Shown here in pieces: positions 9,687 to 18,003 of a stretch of DNA of 64,000 nt (position 1 is its first letter; each line of letters opens with the position of its first letter). A program made the translations under genes and the position numbers. The stretch covers positions 1 through 64,000 of the forward strand of contig NZ_WHNY01000006.1 of assembly GCF_013141695.1 (NCBI RefSeq). The letters run 5' to 3'. The notes beneath the pieces were generated by a model, which was not told where the DNA came from, did not search any database, and saw nothing but the letters and a program-made list of their open reading frames with translations. The stretch comes from Paenibacillus plantarum (GTDB lineage: Bacteria; Bacillota; Bacilli; Paenibacillales; NBRC-103111).

Positions 9687-10808
9687 ATGAAAGATAAAGT
9701 AAAAGGACTTATCGTAGGTTTAACCATTGGTTCTGTTCTAAGTGGAACTGTAGCATTGGCAGCTGGTACACAAATCGAAGTAGCTTTCCGTAATCTGACG
9801 TATATGTTTGATGGTGTCGAAAAAACACCAACGGCTGGTAAAGGTTTCATTTATGAAGGGGATACCTATGTACCCCTGCGCTTTATGAGCGACGCACTTG
9901 GCAAGAAAGTTACGTGGGATGATGCAACAAGCACAATATGGGTTGGAAACAATCCGAATCAAGTCGTTGCAACATACACAGGCGGAACGGTGACGAAGGC
10001 AGAATTCGATGCTTTCTTTAACCTTAAGGCTTTGTTCAATGGTTCGCATGCTGCTTCGAAGGATAATCTTGAGTATCAGACTAGTGTTCTTAAAGAATTA
10101 GTGACGAACCGAATTCTCTATAGTCGCTCATCCGAAGCAGATCAGGCTGCAGCAAAAACAGCCGCAGCTGCACAAGTAGCAGCTTGGAAGCAACAGTTTG
10201 GGGAAGATAAATTTAAAGCAGACTTGCAATCAGCGAATTCAACGGAACTTAATCTTCAATATTACCTCGTTGGCAGCATGACAGGGATTAACTATGTGAA
10301 ATCGAGTATTACAGACGTTCAGTTGAAAGCACAATACGATGCTGCACTTGCAGCGAATAAAGATGCGTTTACGATCGCTTCCGTACGTCATATTTTGATC
10401 GGACTTAACGACGCCGAAGGCAAAACCCTTCGTACAAAAGCAGAAGCACTTACACTTGCCAAGGATATTCAAACGAAGCTCAAAAATGGCGGAGACTTCG
10501 TAGCGCTTGCTAAGCAATACTCCGAAGATCCTGGTTCAAAGGATAATGGTGGTCTTTATGCTGATGCCGATGTGAGCCAGTGGGTTGAAGGATTCAAAAA
10601 AGCAGCGATCTCTCAAGCGGTTGGCACGATTGGTGATCCCGTTGAAACCGAGTTTGGCTACCACGTGATCAAAGTTGACTCTCGTTCTGTTAAACCTTTT
10701 GCTGCAGTAAAAGAATCACTGCGTGCTTCACTTGAGCAGGCGCAATTCCAACAATTTACTGAAAAAGAACTGCCTGGTCTGATTGAAAAGATCGATTTAG
10801 GTCAATAA
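9687..10808 (+). CDS. Secreted PpiC-type peptidyl-prolyl isomerase with N-terminal stalk domain
   Basis: The 373-residue product begins with a signal peptide (KGLIVGLTIGSVLSGTVALA) but has no lipobox cysteine, so it should be secreted or wall-associated rather than a lipoprotein like PrsA. A copper-amine-oxidase-N 'stalk' domain follows (YVPLRFMSDALGKKVTWDD, about 30-90). Then comes a SurA/PrsA-like helical region and a parvulin domain (VRHILIGLNDAEGK through GYHVIKVD, about 238-340). Parvulins catalyse proline cis-trans isomerisation and fold exported proteins outside the membrane. I chose the ATG at 9687, which has AGGTGG upstream and places the signal peptide at the N-terminus. It is divergent from glgB and monocistronic; the inverted-repeat element follows 6 bp after the stop. 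Confidence 0.85.
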   Translation: MKDKVKGLIVGLTIGSVLSGTVALAAGTQIEVAFRNLTYMFDGVEKTPTAGKGFIYEGDTYVPLRFMSDALGKKVTWDDATSTIWVGNNPNQVVATYTGGTVTKAEFDAFFNLKALFNGSHAASKDNLEYQTSVLKELVTNRILYSRSSEADQAAAKTAAAAQVAAWKQQFGEDKFKADLQSANSTELNLQYYLVGSMTGINYVKSSITDVQLKAQYDAALAANKDAFTIASVRHILIGLNDAEGKTLRTKAEALTLAKDIQTKLKNGGDFVALAKQYSEDPGSKDNGGLYADADVSQWVEGFKKAAISQAVGTIGDPVETEFGYHVIKVDSRSVKPFAAVKESLRASLEQAQFQQFTEKELPGLIEKIDLGQ

Positions 10809-10814
10809 ATGAGA

Positions 10815-10980
10815 GTTCAAAAAGTCGGATTTTCAGCACCAAGAAGGTTGCGAGAACCTGAAGAAGGAGGAGCGGAGTGTAGGCTAACTACATGAGTACC
10901 GGACTTCGAAGGTGAGCGCAAGATTCGATGTCGAATACACTTCTTGGGTTGCTTCGTGATCAAAAGACGACTTTTTGAAC
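10815..10980. repeat. 166-bp inverted-repeat element (MITE- or REP-like)
   Basis: GTTCAAAAAGTCG at 10815-10827 is the exact inverted complement of CGACTTTTTGAAC at 10968-10980. Pairing continues inward imperfectly (AGCACCAAGAAG against CTTCTTGGGTTGCT). The interior has a GGAGGAGCGGAGTGTAG stretch. No convincing protein is encoded, and no clear target-site duplication is visible. From memory, similar units recur in Paenibacillus genomes; only one copy is seen here. It starts 6 bp after a stop codon and could also act as a transcription terminator or structured RNA. Confidence 0.6.
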
Positions 10981-11045
10981 AACTTATATAAATGGTGTAC
11001 AATGGATGTTTAGAAAAGTTTACAAGTTGAAGGATGGATTACAAC

Positions 11046-11912
11046 ATGTTTTATGCAAAAGATTGGGTCGATTATGAACTGCTCGATACAGGGGGCGGCG
11101 AAAAGCTAGAGCGCTGGGGGACGATTGTTCTTCGCAGACCTGACCCGCAGATTATTTGGCCACTACAGAAAGAAACGCCTGCTTGGCGTCAAGCTGATGC
11201 GCATTATCACCGCAGCTCCAGCGGCGGCGGCCAATGGCAACAAAATGCAGAGCTCCCCGAGCGTTGGACGATTACGTATGATCAGAAACTGACCTTTTAT
11301 ATTAAGCCTACTAGCTTTAAGCATACGGGTCTTTTCCCTGAGCAAGCGGTCAATTGGAAATGGATGATGGACAAGATTAAGGGTGCTGGTCGTCCGATCA
11401 AAGTACTCAACCTCTTCGCATACACAGGAGGAGCAACACTTGCGTGTGCGCATGCTGGTGCGGAAGTATGCCATGTGGATGCTTCTAAAGGGGTCGTACA
11501 ATGGGCGAAGGAGAATTTGCATCTGAGCGGCATGGGTTCTAGACCTGTTCGATTCATTACGGATGATGTTTTCAAATTCGTACAAAGAGAACAACGCCGC
11601 GGCAGCAAGTATGATGCGATTATTATGGATCCACCATCCTACGGACGTGGGCCTAACGGTGAAACCTGGAAATTGGAGGATGACCTCTTCCCTTTCATCC
11701 AGACTTGCCAATCCATTTTGACGGACAACCCCTTGTTCCTGTTAATCAATTCCTATACGACAGGCATCTCGGCAACTGTGCTTCAGAACATTTTGACAAT
11801 GGCGATGAAAGACAAGCATGGCGGTACGATCTCCAGCGGTGAAATCGGCCTTCCGATCACCCACTCCGGCCTTATGCTCCCTTGCGGTATTCTGGGACGC
11901 TGGGAGGCGTAA
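11046..11912 (+). CDS. Class I SAM-dependent methyltransferase, RlmI/RlmK-like
   Basis: The 288-residue product resembles the catalytic part of 23S rRNA cytosine methyltransferases of the RlmI group. It shows motif I VLNLFAYTGGATLACAHAGA (about 118-137), an acidic motif II CHVDASKG, and the catalytic-type motif IMDPPSYGRGPNG. No PUA domain is visible at the N-terminus, so it is shorter than classical RlmI. AAGGA upstream fits the ATG at 11046; the ATG at 11034 overlaps that site. It ends 3 nt before the RluA-type gene begins, so the two RNA-modification genes probably form one operon. The specific RNA target is unknown. Confidence 0.8.
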   Translation: MFYAKDWVDYELLDTGGGEKLERWGTIVLRRPDPQIIWPLQKETPAWRQADAHYHRSSSGGGQWQQNAELPERWTITYDQKLTFYIKPTSFKHTGLFPEQAVNWKWMMDKIKGAGRPIKVLNLFAYTGGATLACAHAGAEVCHVDASKGVVQWAKENLHLSGMGSRPVRFITDDVFKFVQREQRRGSKYDAIIMDPPSYGRGPNGETWKLEDDLFPFIQTCQSILTDNPLFLLINSYTTGISATVLQNILTMAMKDKHGGTISSGEIGLPITHSGLMLPCGILGRWEA

Positions 11913-11915
11913 ACG

Positions 11916-12626
11916 GTGGCATTGAAGGATGATTACGGTGCATCGCAGATACCGATTATTTTCGAAGACAACCACATACTCGTGGTTGAGAAGCCCGTCA
12001 ACATGCCTACGCAGGAAGACGAGTCACGTGATCTTGACTTGCTGAACGCCTTGAAAACGGACATCAAGGAGCGCTACAACAAGCCCGGCAATGTTTACCT
12101 CGGGCTTGTCCATCGCTTGGATCGTCCCGTTGGCGGCGTGATGGTCTTCGCCAAAACGTCAAAAGCCGCGTCCCGATTATCGGACGCGGTACGAACTAGG
12201 CAGCTCGACAAGACGTACGTCGCTGTCGTGCACGGTAAACCCTCCCAGCCAGCCGCTACGCTGCGCCACTGGCTGTGGAAGGATACGCGGACGAATACCG
12301 TCAGCGTGGTCAAGGCAGGCCAGCAGGACGCCAAGGAGGCGGTGCTGGACTATAAGCTGCTCGGCAGCCAAGACGGGCTCAGCTTGATCCAGATCAAGCT
12401 GCACACCGGGCGGCCGCATCAGATCCGCGTGCAGCTGGCCGCCATTGGCTGCACGCTGTACGGGGACCAGCGCTACGGCAGCGCTGTCAACAAACCAGGC
12501 CAACAGCTCGCGCTGTGGGCCACGGCCCTTGCCTTTGAGCATCCTGTGCGGGGAGAGCAGATGCACTTCCGGTCGCTGCCACCTGTGCAGCGGCCTTGGA
12601 ACGAATTTACCATCCCCGAGCTATGA
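11916..12626 (+). CDS. RluA-family pseudouridine synthase
   Basis: The product (236 residues) isomerises a uridine in RNA to pseudouridine. The family catalytic motif is HRLDRPVGGVMVFAKT (about residues 66-81) with its catalytic aspartate, and the C-terminal GRPHQIRVQLAAIGC motif is present. There is no S4 domain at the N-terminus, which places it with small RluA/RluC-like enzymes. GTG start at 11916 with GGGAGG 8 nt upstream, coupled to the preceding methyltransferase. From about 12080 to 12600 the gene is much more GC-rich than its neighbours. A short inverted repeat (12611-12617 with 12627-12633) encloses the stop codon but has no T-tract. Confidence 0.88.
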   Translation: MALKDDYGASQIPIIFEDNHILVVEKPVNMPTQEDESRDLDLLNALKTDIKERYNKPGNVYLGLVHRLDRPVGGVMVFAKTSKAASRLSDAVRTRQLDKTYVAVVHGKPSQPAATLRHWLWKDTRTNTVSVVKAGQQDAKEAVLDYKLLGSQDGLSLIQIKLHTGRPHQIRVQLAAIGCTLYGDQRYGSAVNKPGQQLALWATALAFEHPVRGEQMHFRSLPPVQRPWNEFTIPEL

Positions 12627-12641
12627 GGGGATGAAGGCCAT

Positions 12642-13052
12642 TTAATTCGCAACCTTGCCCAATAAATAAATAAGCAATTTCTGATTATGAGCGGAAACGC
12701 GATTCAGGTACGAATCCAACAGTTCTTCACGGATTCCACGGCCTCTCTCGCATTCCGCTTTTCCTTTATCCGTCACATGGATCCACACAATTCGGCGATC
12801 CTTCTCATCTCGCACACGGGTTATCAACTCCGCTTTTTCCATCCGGTCTAATAAGGTTGTAACGGCAGCAGGTGTCGTGGATAAATACTCGATTAAATCC
12901 GAAGGCTTCATACGTTCATGGACTAGGAGCAATTCAAGCACATTCAGTTGTCCTTCCGTAATCGTAGGGGCTAAGCCTACCTCCATCTGATTTTTCAATT
13001 CCTTCGATAATTTTAGCCATAGCTTTCCGAATTCATCGGAATACATCCTCAT
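12642..13052 (-). CDS. MarR family transcriptional regulator
   Basis: The 136-residue product is a MarR/SlyA winged-helix protein. Residues in the centre (MKPSDLIEYLSTTPAAVTTLLDRMEKA) form the recognition helix region, and the wing carries DEKDRRIVWIHVTDKGK. GGAAG lies 7 nt before the ATG at 13052; a TTG 3 nt upstream is an alternative. A minus-strand promoter with an extended -10 and a 15-bp palindrome lie upstream, which suggests autorepression. No obvious co-transcribed target is present. It converges on the RluA-type gene with only a 15-bp gap. Confidence 0.85.
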   Translation of the reverse strand: MRMYSDEFGKLWLKLSKELKNQMEVGLAPTITEGQLNVLELLLVHERMKPSDLIEYLSTTPAAVTTLLDRMEKAELITRVRDEKDRRIVWIHVTDKGKAECERGRGIREELLDSYLNRVSAHNQKLLIYLLGKVAN

Positions 13053-13084
13053 CAACTCGCTTCCATTTTCACCTATTTACAGCA

Positions 13085-13129
13085 AGTATAGCATGCCTTT
13101 TCTCTACTTTAAAGATTAATGCCATTAAT
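13085..13129 (-). promoter_or_regulatory. MarR gene promoter with palindromic operator
   Basis: On the minus strand, TTTAAA (13108-13113) and TATACT (13085-13090) are separated by 17 bp, and a TGC before TATACT makes an extended -10. Just upstream of the -35 lies ATTAATG-C-CATTAAT (13115-13129), a perfect inverted repeat of the kind MarR proteins bind. Confidence 0.55.
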
Positions 13130-13245
13130 ATTTTCTTACAAAAATTGCGAGATTCATAGACTTGCTGTGGTTTGCTGATACCTGATGTCGAGCCATCACA
13201 GAGTTTGTCTAGTCATGTGTGGAATGTCAAGCGAATCGACTTCTT

Positions 13246-13275
13246 TTAACAAGTTGCCCAGTACTTACATATACT
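13246..13275 (+). promoter_or_regulatory. Sigma-A-type promoter for the 55-codon gene
   Basis: TTAACA (13246-13251) and TATACT (13270-13275) are 18 bp apart. They lie about 100 bp before the small gene at 13379, leaving a leader of roughly 95 nt in which I see no clear regulatory structure. The rest of 13053-13378 shows only this promoter and the MarR promoter/operator. Confidence 0.45.
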
Positions 13276-13378
13276 GATCGAAGGTGTCATGCACCCTTGT
13301 AATCAACAACGAGTCCCTATACTTTCGGAGAAACGTGACCGTGCAAGGCTGTAAACTTACTTTCAAGGAGTGATTGGA

Positions 13379-13546
13379 TTGGAAGCTTGGAAAGTGGAGC
13401 TAGGCAAAAAAGCGCTGGAAGCCGGTATGCTAAAAGACCCACAGTGGCTGGATCGATTAGATGAACCGATGCCTCTGTGGGTCTTATTAGAGTTAGCTTT
13501 TGCATTAATTGAAAGATTGGATCCACCAACGGTTAGTTACGATTGA
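13379..13546 (+). CDS. Small hypothetical protein, 55 residues
   Basis: A TTG start at 13379 follows AAGGAG with 8-nt spacing. The 55-residue product is acidic and amphipathic: WKVELGKKALEAGMLKDPQW, then LDRLDEPMPLWVLLELAFAL, ending in a DPP turn. It looks like two or three helices and has no membrane segment. I do not recognise a family. Its good ribosome binding site, plausible promoter and protein-like composition argue that it is real. The last 10 nt overlap the 3' end of parC on the other strand. Confidence 0.65.
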   Translation: MEAWKVELGKKALEAGMLKDPQWLDRLDEPMPLWVLLELAFALIERLDPPTVSYD

Positions 13547-15984
13547 GGAAAGCGTAAAATCTCAACAATCGATTCTGTTTTCGTCACAGGAATTAGTGAT
13601 TTGCCTTGGGCTTTGCGATCTTCTAACGGAGCTGTTTCTGTTGAGAATCGCAGCTTCTCGCCATTACTCATCACAGCTGTAATCAAGTAATCCATTTTCA
13701 CAATAAATGTCCGGATTAAAGCTGAACCGTTAGGTCTGACACGCTTACCTTCTTTGAATTCGAAGGTAATAATCCCCTTCCCGCCGCGACCTTGAATTGG
13801 ATAGTCTACAACGAGAGATCGCTTCGCATACCCGAGGTCCGAGATCACCAGTACTTCCCCTTCATCCCCATAGATCCACTCAGCTGATACGACTTCATCG
13901 TCCTCCTTGAGCTGGATGCCGCGTACACCCGCGGCTGCACGGCCCATCGGGTTTACTTCTTCCTCACGGAAACGAATGCTCATGCCCTGCTTCGTGACGA
14001 GAAGAATTTCCTTCGTATTGTCACTCATTTGAACATGAAGCACTTCATCTTGCTCACCAAGTTTACACGCAACGATCGCATTAGAGCGATTCGTCATATA
14101 TTCCTTCAGCTCTGTCCGTTTCACTTGACCTTTTCGTGTAACGAATACGAGTGACTTCGTCGGATCCTCGAAGCCCTTCACAGGAATGACATTCACGATG
14201 CGATCTTCCTTCGCAATCGGGATGACATTCACGATCGCTGTTCCATTCTCTTTCCACTTATACTCTGGAATTTGATGGACAGGCAATAAGTAGTATTGCC
14301 CCTTCTTCGTGAAGATCAGCAAGCTCTCGATCGTATTGACATCCAGCAAGAATCGAAGGTAATCGCCATCCTTCAAGCCAGTATTCTCAAGCTCACCACC
14401 TGAACGTGTGAAGGAAAGCTTGCTTGTACGCTTCAAGTAGCCTTCATTGGACAAGGTGACAAGCACATCTTCCGCCGTTACAAGAACTTCTAGATTAACT
14501 TTCAGTTCATCGACTTCTCCTTGAATCTCGGAGCGGCGATCGATCCCATATTTCTTGCGAATCTCGCCCATCTCATCTTTAATAACGCCTAGTAGTTTCT
14601 TCAAGCTGCCAAGAATCCCGCGCAAGTACGCAATTGTTTTCTCAACATCTTTCAATTCCTTCTCCAGCGTTGTGATTTCCAAATTCGTTAAACGGTATAA
14701 TTGCAGGACAAGGATCGCATCAGCTTGGCGTTCCGAGAATTGAAACTTCGCTACGAGATTATTTTGTGCGTCCTGCCGATTTTTCGAAGCTTTAATCGTC
14801 GCAATAACCTCGTCCAAAATATTTAAGGCTTTTACGAGCCCTTCAAGGACGTGTGCGCGATCTTCTGCCTTCTCCAGCTCATACTGTGAGCGGAATGTCA
14901 CCACTTCTTTCTGGTGCTCAATATAAGCTTCCAGAATCTCGCGAATACCGAGTTGACGAGGTGCTTTGTTCACAATGGCCACCATGTTGAAGTTATACGT
15001 CACTTGCAGGTCGGTCTTTTTCAGCAAATAGGCCAAAATCCCTTGTGCATCCGCTTCCTTCTTGAGCTCCACTACGATACGAAGTCCATTTCTTCCACTT
15101 TCATCCCGAACTTCCGCGATTCCCTCGATTTTCTTCTCCAGACGGATGTTCTCCATCGCGGTTACTAAACGAGATTTCACCACTTGATACGGAATTTCCG
15201 TAATTACTATCTGCTGTCTGCCTCCGCGCATTTCTTCAATCGCGGTTTTGGAGCGGATATAAATACGGCCTTTACCTGTCCGATACGCATCACGGATACC
15301 TTCTTCACCCATGATGATGCCTGAAGTAGGGAAATCCGGTCCTTTTACAATCGCCATTAATTCATCTAGTGTAACGTCAGGTTTATCGATCATGGCTGTA
15401 CAAGCGTCAATAATTTCACGCAAATTATGTGGCGGAATTTCCGTCGCAAACCCCGCCGAGATACCACTAACCCCATTTACAAGCAGATTCGGATATCTGG
15501 CAGGCAAGACAGTAGGCTCTTTAGTGGAATTATCAAAGTTATCTTTAAACATAACCGTACGTTTCTCGATATCACGGAGTAATTCCATCGCGATTTCAGA
15601 TAAACGTGCTTCAGTGTAACGCATAGCCGCAGGTGGATCATCGTCTAATGAACCCCAGTTTCCGTGACCATCCACGAGCGTATGCCCCATTTTCCATGGC
15701 TGCGCCATACGAACCATACCGTCATAAATGGACGCGTCTCCGTGCGGATGATAATTCCCCATGACGTCCCCTACGGTTTTTGCAGACTTCCGGTAAGGCT
15801 TATCAGGTGTGTTGCCTGAGTCGTACATGGCGTACAGAACACGACGTTGAACAGGCTTCAAGCCGTCTCGAACGTCGGGAATCGCGCGATCCTGAATAAT
15901 ATATTTGGAATACCTACCGAAGCGATCACCCACGATCTCCTCCAAATAGGCTGGTAAAAACTCTTCTAAAATACCCAATTTCAC
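13537..15984 (-). CDS. parC: DNA topoisomerase IV subunit A
   Basis: ParC is the DNA-cleaving subunit of topoisomerase IV, which decatenates replicated chromosomes. The 815-residue product has a breakage-reunion domain with catalytic tyrosine in AAMRYTEARLS (Tyr123), a coiled-coil tower (about 370-480), and a C-terminal beta-pinwheel. The quinolone-determining loop reads HPHGDASIYD, with Ala84 where many homologues have serine. The pinwheel carries QGRGGKG (about 731-737), close to the GyrA box. ParC rather than GyrA is supported by the ParE-type partner and the overall sequence. GTG start at 15984 with a weak ribosome binding site 18 nt after parE. Confidence 0.93.
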   Translation of the reverse strand: MKLGILEEFLPAYLEEIVGDRFGRYSKYIIQDRAIPDVRDGLKPVQRRVLYAMYDSGNTPDKPYRKSAKTVGDVMGNYHPHGDASIYDGMVRMAQPWKMGHTLVDGHGNWGSLDDDPPAAMRYTEARLSEIAMELLRDIEKRTVMFKDNFDNSTKEPTVLPARYPNLLVNGVSGISAGFATEIPPHNLREIIDACTAMIDKPDVTLDELMAIVKGPDFPTSGIIMGEEGIRDAYRTGKGRIYIRSKTAIEEMRGGRQQIVITEIPYQVVKSRLVTAMENIRLEKKIEGIAEVRDESGRNGLRIVVELKKEADAQGILAYLLKKTDLQVTYNFNMVAIVNKAPRQLGIREILEAYIEHQKEVVTFRSQYELEKAEDRAHVLEGLVKALNILDEVIATIKASKNRQDAQNNLVAKFQFSERQADAILVLQLYRLTNLEITTLEKELKDVEKTIAYLRGILGSLKKLLGVIKDEMGEIRKKYGIDRRSEIQGEVDELKVNLEVLVTAEDVLVTLSNEGYLKRTSKLSFTRSGGELENTGLKDGDYLRFLLDVNTIESLLIFTKKGQYYLLPVHQIPEYKWKENGTAIVNVIPIAKEDRIVNVIPVKGFEDPTKSLVFVTRKGQVKRTELKEYMTNRSNAIVACKLGEQDEVLHVQMSDNTKEILLVTKQGMSIRFREEEVNPMGRAAAGVRGIQLKEDDEVVSAEWIYGDEGEVLVISDLGYAKRSLVVDYPIQGRGGKGIITFEFKEGKRVRPNGSALIRTFIVKMDYLITAVMSNGEKLRFSTETAPLEDRKAQGKSLIPVTKTESIVEILRFPQS

Positions 15985-16002
15985 GTCACCACTCTTTTTG
16001 GT

Positions 16003-17976
16003 CTACTCAACATATTCCGTAAAATCAACATTCTCGATAATCCAACGCTTACGTGGATCTACTTTATCGCCCATCAACGTGGTCACACGTCGTTCTGCTT
16101 TCGCGGCATCTTCAATCTGTACTTGCAGCAACGTCCGGCTTTCAGGATTCATCGTTGTTTCCCATAGCTGATCCGGATTCATCTCGCCTAATCCTTTATA
16201 GCGCTGTAGCTCGGTATTTTTGCCGAGTTCTTTGACTACAACGTTTAATTGATCGTCCGTCCATGCATATTTGTGACCTCCGCCCTTCCCTTTCCTAGTC
16301 ACTTTATAAAGAGGAGGTTGAGCGATGTAGACTTTCCCCGCATCAATCAACGGCTTCATATAGCGATAGAAGAAGGTCAACAGAAGGACCTGAATGTGTG
16401 CTCCGTCCGTATCGGCATCCGTCATAATAATAATCTTGCCGTAATTCGTCTCTTCTGATTCAAATTCAGAACCGACGCCTGCACCGATCGCAGCAATAAT
16501 GGCTTTATATTCTTCATTTTTCATAATATCCAACAGTTTGGCTTTCTCGGGATTCATCGGCTTACCTTTGAGCGGCAAAATCGCTTGATGCTTTGAATCT
16601 CGACCTTGCTTCGCTGATCCACCAGCAGAATCACCTTCCACGATGAATAGCTCATTCCGTTGCAAATCCTTCGATTGCGCAGGTGTAAGCTTCCCATTCA
16701 GGTTCGAGCTCTCGCTCTTCCCTTTCTTGCCGCTGCGAATCTCTTCGCGTGCTTTACGGGCAGCTTCTCTCGCTCTGGATGCTTGTACGGCCTTTTTCAG
16801 CATCATTTGCGCGATTTGAGGGTTCTCTTCGAGGAAAACCGTCATTTTATCGGATACAACGGCGTCCACTGCACTACGTGCAATAGCACTTCCTAGTTGG
16901 TCCTTGGTTTGACCTACGAATTCGACATCGCCCATTTTGATATTGATGACAACCATCATACCTTCTCTGAGATCTGTCCCATCGAGGTTTTTATCCTTTT
17001 CCTTGAGAATGCCCCCTTTACGGGCATATTCATTCATCACACGCGTATAAGCAGTCTTAAAACCCGTCTCATGGGTTCCGCCGCCGCGAGTAGGAATCGA
17101 GTTAACGAAGGATGCAATCGTCTCCGTATAGCCATCATTGTATTGCAGAGCGACTTCAACTTCAATTTCATCCTTCTCCGAGGCAAAATGAATCACAGGA
17201 TGCAGAACGGTCTTCTCTTCGTTCAGGAAGGCTACAAACTGGCTCGCACCGCCTTCATACTGAAACGAATCCACTTTATCAGTGCGTTCGTCTTTCAAAT
17301 TGACTTGAAGACCCGAGTTAAGGAATGCAATTTCCTGCAAACGCTCAGCTAGTGTATCGTAATTGATCGTCGTTCCACCTTGAAAGACGCGCTTATCTGG
17401 TTTGAATGTTACTTTCGTCCCCGTGCGATTGGTGTTGCCGATAACCTCAAGTCCTGTTACAGGTTCACCAACATGTTCAATGCCTTTATCATCAACCCAA
17501 TATTCAAAACGCATCTTATGCACTTTGCCATCGCGATTAATTTCTACTTCCAACCACTCTGAAAGCGCGTTAGTTACCGAAGCACCAACACCATGCAAGC
17601 CTCCAGATTTCTTATAGCCCGAACCACCGAATTTACCGCCTGCGTGGAGGATGGTAAATACGACTTGTGGCGTAGGAACACCAGTCTTATGCATGCCAGT
17701 TGGAATACCGCGGCCATTATCATGGACGGTAACCGATTGATCTTTATGTATCGTGACATTAATTTTGGAACAATGCTTAGCCAGATGCTCATCGACTGCA
17801 TTATCTACGATTTCCCAGATCAGATGATGAAGACCTGAAGAACTGGTACTGCCAATGTACATCCCTGGTCTTTTACGAACAGCAACAAGCCCTTCCAGGA
17901 CTTGAATATCGTCTGCTTCGTAATCTGTCGTGGGTGTCGGGGCTTTCCCTTTCGCAAATTCTAGCTGCTCAGCCAT
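16003..17976 (-). CDS. parE: DNA topoisomerase IV subunit B
   Basis: ParE is the ATPase subunit of topoisomerase IV. The 657-residue product has the GHKL ATP-binding domain (IWEIVDNAVDEHLA; GRGIPTGMH; SGGLHGVGASVTNALS), a transducer domain, and a TOPRIM domain (EGDSAGGSAKQGRD and DADTDGAHI metal-binding aspartates). The insert-free length and the SGGLHGVGASV region favour ParE over GyrB. AAGGAGGG precedes the ATG at a good distance. It is the first gene of parE-parC. The ABC permease upstream ends at 18004, so some read-through is possible. Confidence 0.95.
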   Translation of the reverse strand: MAEQLEFAKGKAPTPTTDYEADDIQVLEGLVAVRKRPGMYIGSTSSSGLHHLIWEIVDNAVDEHLAKHCSKINVTIHKDQSVTVHDNGRGIPTGMHKTGVPTPQVVFTILHAGGKFGGSGYKKSGGLHGVGASVTNALSEWLEVEINRDGKVHKMRFEYWVDDKGIEHVGEPVTGLEVIGNTNRTGTKVTFKPDKRVFQGGTTINYDTLAERLQEIAFLNSGLQVNLKDERTDKVDSFQYEGGASQFVAFLNEEKTVLHPVIHFASEKDEIEVEVALQYNDGYTETIASFVNSIPTRGGGTHETGFKTAYTRVMNEYARKGGILKEKDKNLDGTDLREGMMVVINIKMGDVEFVGQTKDQLGSAIARSAVDAVVSDKMTVFLEENPQIAQMMLKKAVQASRAREAARKAREEIRSGKKGKSESSNLNGKLTPAQSKDLQRNELFIVEGDSAGGSAKQGRDSKHQAILPLKGKPMNPEKAKLLDIMKNEEYKAIIAAIGAGVGSEFESEETNYGKIIIMTDADTDGAHIQVLLLTFFYRYMKPLIDAGKVYIAQPPLYKVTRKGKGGGHKYAWTDDQLNVVVKELGKNTELQRYKGLGEMNPDQLWETTMNPESRTLLQVQIEDAAKAERRVTTLMGDKVDPRKRWIIENVDFTEYVE

Positions 17977-18003
17977 TGGAGCCCTCCTTTATCTATTTAA
18001 TCT

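Noticed and set aside
10817-11002. Minus-strand frame of 61 codons over the inverted-repeat element
   Set aside because: It reads across the terminal repeats and has no ribosome binding site or protein-like pattern; the inverted-repeat structure explains the segment.
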